Below, in pieces: positions 1 through 6,263 of a DNA stretch of 14,151 nt. The stretch's first letter is position 1. Each line of letters starts with the position of its first letter. The stretch comes from Vulcanimicrobiota bacterium (GTDB taxonomy: Bacteria > Vulcanimicrobiota > Vulcanimicrobiia > Vulcanimicrobiales > Vulcanimicrobiaceae), in NCBI GenBank assembly GCA_030038335.1, contig JASHPC010000274.1, forward strand, positions 1-14,151. Reading direction: 5' to 3'. The notes beneath the pieces were generated by a model. It was not told the DNA's origin. It did not search any database and saw nothing but the letters and a program-made list of their open reading frames with translations. Position numbers and translations under genes: made by a program.

Positions 1-276
1 TTTCGCGCCTTCGTGAGCGTACCCGGCCACGCGCTGTACGCGGCAGTTATGGGATACTACCTTGGAGAAGCAAAGGTGCAGAGGAGACCTTGGCTTGCAG
101 TCTGGGGATTGACGGCCGCGATTCTGTTGCATGCAACGTTCGACACGCTGGCGCAAGAAACGGGTCTGCTCGCGCTCGTCGTCCTGCCGGTCTTCGTCTG
201 GTTTCTCTATTTCGCCGTCGTCAAGAAAGAGATCGCGCGAGCTCAGAGCGAGTCGCTCTACCGCCCCGCTTCCTAA
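1..276 (+). CDS. prsW: PrsW-like intramembrane metalloprotease, C-terminal part (5' end outside window)
   Basis: The frame is open from the first base of the window and ends at TAA 274-276, so the last 91 residues of a longer protein are visible. The fragment has a PGHA motif near its start and, after a short linker, a hydrophobic helix containing LLHATFD. A second hydrophobic helix (GLLALVVLPVFVWFLYFAVV) follows, then a short charged tail. A PGHA motif and an H-x3-D motif within membrane helices are typical of the C-terminal half of PrsW/CPBP-type membrane proteases, which cleave membrane-bound substrates such as anti-sigma factors. The substrate cannot be inferred here. The GTG at 13 is not a plausible start because the upstream codons continue the same frame. 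The gene converges on the DAHP synthase gene. The family call rests on short motifs and would be firmer with the missing N-terminal part. Confidence 0.72.
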   Translation, partial: FRAFVSVPGHALYAAVMGYYLGEAKVQRRPWLAVWGLTAAILLHATFDTLAQETGLLALVVLPVFVWFLYFAVVKKEIARAQSESLYRPAS

Positions 277-1187
277 GACGCCGTCACGCCTCGGACGACG
301 TTCGAGCGCCACGGCATTCGCCGGCCCGCCGCAGTGGCAACGGAGCCGACGCGCGACATCATCGCGGTGAACTGATCGATGTCGAGCGATTGCATTCCGT
401 CGCAGAGCGCGCGAGCGGGCTCGGGATGGACCTCGACGAGAAAGCCGTCTGCACCGGCAGCGATGCTTGCGAGCGCCATTGGAGGCACGAGTCGAGCCAT
501 GCCGGTCGCGTGCGACGGATCGACGATCGCAGGCAGATGCGTCAGCTCGCGAAGCAGCGGCACGGCCGCGAGATCGAGCACGTTGCGCGTCGCCGTGTCG
601 AAGGAGCGTACGCCGCGCTCGCATAGCACGACGTCGGCGTTTCCTTCGAGCATGACGTACTCGGCGGCCGAGAGCCACTCTTCGATCGTCGCGGCACGAC
701 CGCGCTTGAGCAGCACGGGAACGCGCGATCGCCCGGCCTCGCGCAGCAGCGGAACGTTGTGCATGTTACGCGTTCCTATCTGGAGCATCTCGGCGTAGCT
801 TGCGACGAGCTCGACGTCGCGCGGGTCCAGAACCTCGGTGACGACTGCGAGCCCGTAGACGTCTGCTGCGTCGCGTAGCATCTTGAGTGCGTCGGCTCCC
901 AAGCCTTGAAACGAATACGGTGACGTACGCGGTTTGTACGCGCCGCCGCGAAGCACGTTCGCGCCGGCCGCAGCAACCGCTCGCGCAACCGCGTCGATCT
1001 GTTGCTCCGACTCGACACTGCATGGTCCCGCGCAGATCGCAAGTTCGTCGCCGCCGAACGACGCGCCGCCGCGTAACCGAACGATGCTGTGCTCTCGACG
1101 CGCGTCTTTGCGCACGAGCCGATAATGTTGCGGAACGTCCACGACGTAACCCACGCTGGGCGCTTCGACGACGCCGTTTTCGTTCAT
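273..1187 (-). CDS. aroF: 3-deoxy-7-phosphoheptulonate (DAHP) synthase, AroF/Bacillus type, catalytic domain only
   Basis: This cytosolic enzyme condenses phosphoenolpyruvate with erythrose 4-phosphate to make DAHP, the first step of the shikimate pathway. Diagnostic motifs appear in order: AGPCSVES, RGGAYKPRTSPYSFQGLG, TEVLDP, QIGTRNMHN, LLKRG, DPSHATG and LVEVHP. The Cys, His and Glu of these motifs are the expected metal ligands. The chosen ATG (complement of 1185-1187) gives 304 residues. The frame stays open up to 1340, but that longer form would overlap the start of the divergent operon and adds 51 residues with no family character. No strong ribosome binding site is visible at either start. 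Only about 25-30 residues precede the short VPQHYRLV-type lead-in, so the ferredoxin-like regulatory domain of many Bacillus-type enzymes is absent. Divergent pairing with a shikimate-consuming operon suggests a dedicated supply role (inference). Its stop overlaps the convergent PrsW stop. Confidence 0.93.
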   Translation of the reverse strand: MNENGVVEAPSVGYVVDVPQHYRLVRKDARREHSIVRLRGGASFGGDELAICAGPCSVESEQQIDAVARAVAAAGANVLRGGAYKPRTSPYSFQGLGADALKMLRDAADVYGLAVVTEVLDPRDVELVASYAEMLQIGTRNMHNVPLLREAGRSRVPVLLKRGRAATIEEWLSAAEYVMLEGNADVVLCERGVRSFDTATRNVLDLAAVPLLRELTHLPAIVDPSHATGMARLVPPMALASIAAGADGFLVEVHPEPARALCDGMQSLDIDQFTAMMSRVGSVATAAGRRMPWRSNVVRGVTAS

Positions 1188-1214
1188 GCTTTGCTGTGCG
1201 AACGAACGCTGGGT

Positions 1215-1244
1215 AGCTTGCACGCAGGATGAATTCGGCAAGCT
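1215..1244. promoter_or_regulatory. Inverted repeat in the divergent aroF / operon intergenic region, possible operator
   Basis: AGCTTGC (1215-1221) and GCAAGCT (1238-1244) are a perfect 7-base inverted repeat with a 16-base spacer. The centre-to-centre distance is 23 bases, about two helical turns. It lies in the middle of the 92-base gap between the two divergent starts (1187 and 1280), where promoters for both must lie. I see no clear -35/-10 pair on either strand. A dimeric repressor site controlling both directions is possible, but a 7-base repeat can also arise by chance. Confidence 0.25.
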
Positions 1245-1267
1245 GCAACCAAAACTTGCGTCATCGC

Positions 1268-1274
1268 GGAGGAG
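1268..1274 (+). promoter_or_regulatory. Ribosome binding site that fixes the start of the AroA-ligase fusion
   Basis: GGAGGAG ends five bases before the ATG at 1280, with the GGAGG core seven bases away, which is ideal spacing. It supports ATG 1280 over the in-frame ATG at 1229, which has no such site and would add 17 residues without family similarity. Confidence 0.8.
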
Positions 1275-1279
1275 CGCTG

Positions 1280-4200
1280 ATGCAGCTATTGGTGAAGGGT
1301 ACGAACGGTCGCTTGCAGGGCGATCTGCGTGTTCCCGCATCGAAATATCATGCCCATCGCGCGTTGATCTTAGCGTCGCTCGCTCGCGGCACGAGTCGCA
1401 TCGTCGGACTCTCTGATGCGCAGCACGTCAAGTACACGATGCGCGTGCTCCGCGCACTCGGTACGAGCATGCGCGTGCACGGCGACGCTGTCATCGTCGA
1501 AGGCGGTGAGTACGCGGTCCAGAGTCCGAGCGTCTCCGCCGGTAGTTCCGGTTCTACGCTGTATTTCATGATGGGCCTCGCGTCGCTCGCAGACGTGCCG
1601 CTCGTTTTGACCGCGCAGAGATACTTCCAACGCAGGCCGATCGTGCCGCTGCTCGACGCGCTCGCGCGTTTGGGCGTACGTCTCGAGTCGGCAAACGGCT
1701 GTCCGCCGATTACCGTATGGCCCGTTCGTCCGCGCGGTGGCGAAGTGACGATCTCCGGCACGCTCTCGCAGTGGATCTCCGGGTTGCTGTTGCTGGCGCC
1801 GTTCGCGCGCGAGCGCACGACGATTCTCGTTGACGGCGAGCTCAACGAACGGCCGTACGTTCGGCTCACCGTCGAAATGATGCGCGCTTTCGGTTTGGAA
1901 GTGCGGCATACGCCCGACTGGCGTCGCTTCGATATCGAGCCAGGGCAATCGGCACAGCCGGCCACGTACGTGCTGCCGCCGGACGTGAGCTCTGCGGCGT
2001 TCGGCTTGGCTGCAGCCGCGATCCATCCCGCCGATATCCGATTTCTCGGTCTGTCGTTCGATGACGCAAGCGGCGTCGACCACCCCGAAGCGGCATTCCT
2101 GGAAATTGTGCGGTCGATGGGAGTGCCACTGACGCGAGATTCCTCGACCGGCGCACTCGCCATTCGTCACGACGGCGCGCCGCTGCGCCCCGTGCGCGTC
2201 GACTGCCGCGACGTTCCCGACATGCTCCCCGTGTTGTCGGCGCTCGCAACGTTCGCTCGCGGCGAAAGCAGGCTCGAGAACGTCGCGCACGTTCGCCTCA
2301 AGGAATCGGATCGCGTCGTCGCAATGTTGCAGCTCAATCGCATGGGAGGCGCACTCGAGATGCGCGGCGACTCGCTTGCCATTCGCGGCGTCGATCGCCT
2401 CGTCGGGGCTCAGCTTTCGTCGTTCAACGACCACCGCGTGCTGATGGGCCTGGCGATTGCGGCGTCGCGCGCCAACGGACAGAGCGCGCTAACGTATCCA
2501 CATGCGTACCGCATCTCATACCCCCTGTTCTTCGACGCGATGCGCTCGATCGGCATCTCGATGACCGTTGCGAACGTGCACGCTCGCGACGGCCGGCAGC
2601 TCACAACGTCACCCGACGCGCCGTCACCCGACGTGGCCGCGAGCCTGACGCTCGACGAACTGCTACGCCTGCACGCCGAGAACACTCCCCGCGAGCCGGC
2701 CGTCATCGAGGCGGGCGAAGAGCGTGACCGCGTGCTCACGTGGCGCGAGCTCGACGACCGCGTGCAAGCAACGGCTGCGCTCCTCTACGACCTGGGCGTT
2801 CGTGGCGGCGAACGCGTCGCGTTCGTGCTGCCGAACTGTCTCGAGTTCGTCGTCGTCTCTCTCGCGATCTTGCGCGTGGGAGCAACGTGTACGCCGCTCA
2901 TGCCGATCTTTCGCGAGCGCGAGCTGGATTTCTGTTTGCGACGCTCGGGCGCGCGCGTGCTCGTCATTCCAGAGCGATGGCGTGGGCGTTCGTATCCGGA
3001 TGAGATCGCATCGCTCTGCGCGTCATCGGCCTCGTGGTCCGGTCAACCGGCGCTGCGGCTGGAGCATGTGCTCGTCGTGTCTATGGATCGTTCGCAAGCG
3101 CAGCCGTTGCCGGAGGACGCCAATGGTCCGCACTGGCAACGTTTTGCGCTGAAGCCCGCGACGCCGGCGCAGGCTGAACGGAAGTTCGAAGCAGCTTCAT
3201 CCGAGGCGATCGCGCAGATGCTTTTCACGTCTGGAACGACGGGCGAGCCGAAGGGGGTGCTGCACCGCAGCGACGTGCTCATGCGTGCGGCAGCCATGGA
3301 AATAGAGCATCTGGGTTTGCGCGCGAGCGACGATCGCATCTACGTGCCGTCACCGCTCGCGCACCAAACCGGATTTTTGTACGGAATGTGGCTCGCGCTC
3401 GTTCTTGGGTCCGCGCAGATCGTGCAGCCCACGTGGAATCCAATTCGTGCGCTGCGCGTGCTCGACGATTGGAACGGAACGTTCGTGCAAGCCGCCACGC
3501 CGTTCTTGGCCGACATCGTGAAGGAAGTCGAGGCCGGCGTTCGCCCACCGGCGGCGCTGCGTATCTTCGTCGCAACCGGAGCGGCGGTTCCACGCGGTTT
3601 GGCGGAGCGCGCAACACGACTGCTCGGAACCGCGGTTTGCGGCGCGTGGGGAACGACCGAGTCGTGCCTCGGGACGCTCGCAGCGCCGGCGGACGAGCCT
3701 GCGAAGGTCTGGGGCACCGATGGTCGCGCGCTGCGCGGCATTCGTCTGCGGATCGTCGACGACGACGGTAACGCGTTACCACCTGGCAGCGAAGGACACT
3801 TCCAGCTGCATTCGCCCACGATGTTCGAAGGATACGCGGACCGGCCTGAATGGACGGAGGACTCGTTTACCTCCGACGGATGGTTCAAAACCGGCGATCT
3901 CGCGGTCATGGATGAATCGGGCTTCATGCGGATCACGGGAAGGGTGCGCGACGTGATCAATCGCGGTGGCGAGAAGATCCCTGTCGCCGAGATCGAGCAA
4001 CTGCTCGGAGACCATCCCGCCGTTGCCGACGTGGCCATCGTCGCGATGCCCGACGAGCGGCTCGGGGAGCGCGCGTGTGCCTTCGTCGTTCGCCGCGGCG
4101 GAACGCCTTTCGACTTCGGTGCAATGCAGCGATATCTGGATGCGTGCCGGGTTGCGAAGCCGTATTGGCCCGAACGTCTCGAGTTCGTTGGCGACTTGCC

Positions 4201-4345
4201 CAGGACGCCGGCCGGCAAGATCCGGAAGTACGTCCTACGCGAGCGCGCGAAGTCGCTGCGACCGCAGACGTCGTCGAAGGAGGCTGTATCTTGGAACAGC
4301 GTGGTAGCGTTGCCGTTGCCGACGCAGACTCGTTCGCACAGCTAA
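1280..4345 (+). CDS. EPSP-synthase-like domain fused to acyl-CoA ligase (AnsJ-AnsK / PlmJK-type, CHC-CoA pathway)
   Basis: One uninterrupted frame of 1021 residues holds two enzymes. Residues 1 to about 430 have the EPSP synthase (AroA) fold: K22 and R27, QRRPI (R119), LSQ (162-164), RPY (Y193), VPD (D314), LKESDR (K341, R345) and NDHR (383-386). By my alignment with E. coli AroA, several ligand contacts differ: S23 is Tyr, S169 is Leu162, S197 is Glu190, N94 is Ser89, R100 is Tyr95, N336 is His337 and K411 is Ile412. After a short linker (about 433-455) comes a complete AMP-forming acyl-CoA ligase: FTSGTTGEPKG near 649-659, GAWGTTES, GWFKTGD, GRVRDVINRGGEKI near 887, and PAGK with catalytic K980. 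In Streptomyces CHC-CoA clusters these two activities are neighbours or, as I recall for plmJK, joined. The probable role is removal of a shikimate hydroxyl plus CoA activation of the acid. It is the first gene of the operon, and the next gene starts inside its 3' end. An ordinary AroA is less likely given the lost residues and the fusion. Confidence 0.85.
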   Translation: MQLLVKGTNGRLQGDLRVPASKYHAHRALILASLARGTSRIVGLSDAQHVKYTMRVLRALGTSMRVHGDAVIVEGGEYAVQSPSVSAGSSGSTLYFMMGLASLADVPLVLTAQRYFQRRPIVPLLDALARLGVRLESANGCPPITVWPVRPRGGEVTISGTLSQWISGLLLLAPFARERTTILVDGELNERPYVRLTVEMMRAFGLEVRHTPDWRRFDIEPGQSAQPATYVLPPDVSSAAFGLAAAAIHPADIRFLGLSFDDASGVDHPEAAFLEIVRSMGVPLTRDSSTGALAIRHDGAPLRPVRVDCRDVPDMLPVLSALATFARGESRLENVAHVRLKESDRVVAMLQLNRMGGALEMRGDSLAIRGVDRLVGAQLSSFNDHRVLMGLAIAASRANGQSALTYPHAYRISYPLFFDAMRSIGISMTVANVHARDGRQLTTSPDAPSPDVAASLTLDELLRLHAENTPREPAVIEAGEERDRVLTWRELDDRVQATAALLYDLGVRGGERVAFVLPNCLEFVVVSLAILRVGATCTPLMPIFRERELDFCLRRSGARVLVIPERWRGRSYPDEIASLCASSASWSGQPALRLEHVLVVSMDRSQAQPLPEDANGPHWQRFALKPATPAQAERKFEAASSEAIAQMLFTSGTTGEPKGVLHRSDVLMRAAAMEIEHLGLRASDDRIYVPSPLAHQTGFLYGMWLALVLGSAQIVQPTWNPIRALRVLDDWNGTFVQAATPFLADIVKEVEAGVRPPAALRIFVATGAAVPRGLAERATRLLGTAVCGAWGTTESCLGTLAAPADEPAKVWGTDGRALRGIRLRIVDDDGNALPPGSEGHFQLHSPTMFEGYADRPEWTEDSFTSDGWFKTGDLAVMDESGFMRITGRVRDVINRGGEKIPVAEIEQLLGDHPAVADVAIVAMPDERLGERACAFVVRRGGTPFDFGAMQRYLDACRVAKPYWPERLEFVGDLPRTPAGKIRKYVLRERAKSLRPQTSSKEAVSWNSVVALPLPTQTRSHS
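4277..4283 (+). promoter_or_regulatory. Ribosome binding site that fixes a TTG start for the acyl-CoA dehydrogenase
   Basis: AAGGAGG lies seven bases before TTG 4291, inside the 3' end of the upstream fusion gene. The match and spacing are near perfect, and the start gives a protein of normal family length. It is preferred over the upstream ATG at 4075, whose first 72 residues are only a shadow of the ligase reading frame. Confidence 0.75.
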
Positions 4346-5460
4346 AGAGCGAAGTCGAAGCATACGTGCGCGGTCCGGCAGAGCGCTGGGCCGAGCGCAT
4401 CGAGCGAGAACACAGCGTGCCGCCCGAGCTCTGGACGGAGTTGCGCGAGCGCGGATACCTACGTCTGGCAGCGCCGGTCTCCTACGGTGGCCGCGGCGTG
4501 CCGTTCTCGCACTATTTGGAACTGATGGAACTCTTCGCGATGTCGCATGCGTCGATCCGCATGATCGTACATGTCGTGAACGGCACGTGGCGCGCGATCG
4601 ACGCTCTCGCGACGCGGCAGCAGCGGGAGAGGTTCGTTCTGCCGTCGATTGCGGGCGCGATACGCATCGCCTTTACGCTGACCGAGCCGACGGCGGGAAC
4701 GGGCGCAGATCTACGCTGCAGCGTCGAACGCGAGGGTGACACGTACTACCTCAGCGGCGAGAAGCATCTCATCACGTTCGGCGTCAACTGCGATTACTGG
4801 CTGCTCTTCGCGCGTGTCGCCGGAACGCGCGGCGCCGATGGTACGGTGGCGCTTTTGGTCGACCGCCATACACCGGGCGCGAACGTCATCGAGATGGACG
4901 AGTCGATGGGGGTACGCGGCACCGATCACGCGCGTCTTGTCTTCGAGCGCGCTCCGGTCCCGGTCGCCAATCGAGTCGGAGCGGAAGGCCAGGGTCTCGA
5001 GGTCGCGCTCGGTGGATTCTTGCTTCCCAGTCGAGTCTCGGTCGCGATGAGTTGCGTCGGACTCGCGCGTCGCGCTCAGGAGCTCGCAATCGCGTACGCG
5101 CGCCAGCGCGAAACGTTCGGGAAGCGTCTTATCGAAAGGCAAGCGATTCGATTCATGCTTGCGGAGAACGAAACCGAAATCGCTGCGGCGCGAGCGCTGG
5201 TGCTCGAAGCGGCGAGGCGGTGGGAGTCGGAGGACGCCCTGGCGCAAGTGTATTCCTCGATGTCTAAGCTCAACGCAGTCGACATGCTGACGCGCGTCAG
5301 CGATCGCGCGCTTCAGGTGCACGGTGGAAGCGGCTACTGGCAACCGAACGCGATCGAGCGTGTCTATCGCGACGCGCGTGCCCAGCGTTTTGAAGAGGGA
5401 ACGAACGAGATTCAAAAGACCGTCATCGCGCGCGAACTCTTCGATCGGGCAGAAGCGTGA
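4291..5460 (+). CDS. Acyl-CoA dehydrogenase family flavoprotein (AnsL/PlmL-type)
   Basis: From the TTG start the protein is 389 residues, the usual length of the acyl-CoA dehydrogenase family. Visible marks are FTLTEPTAGTGADL (about 127-140, flavin and substrate loop), RETFGKRL followed by a conserved Gln, LQVHGGSGYW, VYRDAR and FEEGTNEIQ. Within the last motif, E369 aligns with the catalytic base of short-chain dehydrogenases. Family members move electrons between the alpha/beta carbons of acyl-CoA esters and FAD. In the CHC-CoA pathway an enzyme of this family sits between the ligase and the enoyl reductase. Whether it introduces or rearranges a ring double bond there is unclear to me. The gene overlaps the fusion by 55 bases, and its stop overlaps the next GTG start by four bases, so translation is probably coupled. 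On its own it could be read as a fatty-acid degradation enzyme; the context argues otherwise. Confidence 0.9.
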   Translation: MEQRGSVAVADADSFAQLKSEVEAYVRGPAERWAERIEREHSVPPELWTELRERGYLRLAAPVSYGGRGVPFSHYLELMELFAMSHASIRMIVHVVNGTWRAIDALATRQQRERFVLPSIAGAIRIAFTLTEPTAGTGADLRCSVEREGDTYYLSGEKHLITFGVNCDYWLLFARVAGTRGADGTVALLVDRHTPGANVIEMDESMGVRGTDHARLVFERAPVPVANRVGAEGQGLEVALGGFLLPSRVSVAMSCVGLARRAQELAIAYARQRETFGKRLIERQAIRFMLAENETEIAAARALVLEAARRWESEDALAQVYSSMSKLNAVDMLTRVSDRALQVHGGSGYWQPNAIERVYRDARAQRFEEGTNEIQKTVIARELFDRAEA

Positions 5461-6263
5461 ACGGTCGGTTCGAAGGCAAAGTCGCGCTCGTTACCGGCAG
5501 CTCGCGTGGAATCGGCCGAGCGCTGACGCTCATGCTCGCTCGTGAAGGAGCGCATGCCGTCGTCAACTACCGCAACAACGTGGATCTTGCGAACGACGTC
5601 GTGCTCGAAGTCGAGGAGCTCGGGCGGCGAGCGGTCGCGATTCAAGCAGATTTGGAGAGCGTGCAAGGGGTGGACGCGCTCTTCGACGGTGCAAAGGCAG
5701 CGTTCGGCAAGATCGATTTCTTCGTCTCCAATGCGGCTGCGAGCGCGTTCAAGAAGATCGAGAACCTCAATGCGAACAATCTCGACCGCTCTTTCGATCT
5801 CAACGTGCGCGCATTCGTCCTTGGCGCCAAGCGTGCCGTCGACCTCATGACGGACGGCGGACGAATCGTCGCTCTCTCCAGCTATGGCAGCATTCGCGCG
5901 TACCCCACCTATGCGAACCTTGGATCGAATAAGGCCGCGATCGAAGCATGGGCGCGATACATGGCGGTGGAGTTCGCGTCGCGCGGCATTAACGTCAACG
6001 TCGTCAATGGTGGCCTCATCGACACCGAGTCGTGCGCGTACTTTTACGATCGCGTCGCTGGCATGGCGCCGATCGACTCGGTGTTGAGCAAAATTCCTAA
6101 GCGACGGATGGGCACACCGTACGAGGTTGCGGCGGTGATTGCGTTCTTGCTCGCGACTGAGTCGGAGTACATCACCGGACAGACGATCTGCGTCGACGGC
6201 GGTCTTAGCGTTATCGCACCGCCGTTTTACGCCGACACGACGCCACCGCTCTCGCCTGCGTGA
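5457..6263 (+). CDS. chcA: SDR-family enoyl reductase, ChcA/FabL-like (putative 1-cyclohexenylcarbonyl-CoA reductase)
   Basis: The 268-residue protein has the short-chain dehydrogenase Rossmann motif TGSSRGIG (13-20), SNAA in place of the usual NNAG, and VDGG near the C-terminus. The ordinary SDR catalytic Tyr-x3-Lys is absent: the position four before the Lys is Leu. Instead Y152 and K159 form Tyr-x6-Lys, the enoyl-reductase spacing of FabI and FabL (Y151/K158 in B. subtilis FabL, from memory). The GGLIDTES stretch also resembles FabL. This points to reduction of a C=C bond next to a thioester with NAD(P)H rather than ketone reduction. ChcA of Streptomyces collinus, an SDR that reduces ring double bonds of cyclohexenylcarbonyl-CoA, is the best fit in this operon. 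The GTG start overlaps the previous stop (GTGA), and its own stop overlaps the next GTG in the same way. FabL-type enoyl-ACP reductase is the main alternative. Confidence 0.82.
   Translation: MNGRFEGKVALVTGSSRGIGRALTLMLAREGAHAVVNYRNNVDLANDVVLEVEELGRRAVAIQADLESVQGVDALFDGAKAAFGKIDFFVSNAAASAFKKIENLNANNLDRSFDLNVRAFVLGAKRAVDLMTDGGRIVALSSYGSIRAYPTYANLGSNKAAIEAWARYMAVEFASRGINVNVVNGGLIDTESCAYFYDRVAGMAPIDSVLSKIPKRRMGTPYEVAAVIAFLLATESEYITGQTICVDGGLSVIAPPFYADTTPPLSPA

Noticed and set aside
1188..1340. Longer N-terminus for DAHP synthase, starting at 1340
   Set aside because: It would run antisense through the whole control region and the start of the fusion gene, and the extra 51 residues show no family motif.
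4075..4290. Upstream ATG for the acyl-CoA dehydrogenase
   Set aside because: The first 72 residues are an out-of-frame reading of the ligase C-terminus; the TTG at 4291 has an excellent ribosome binding site and gives normal length.
1280..4345. Ordinary aroA followed by an unrelated fatty acyl-CoA ligase
   Set aside because: The domains share one frame, several AroA ligand residues are replaced, and the following genes match the CHC-CoA set. Ordinary AroA would be expected to keep the phosphate-binding serines.
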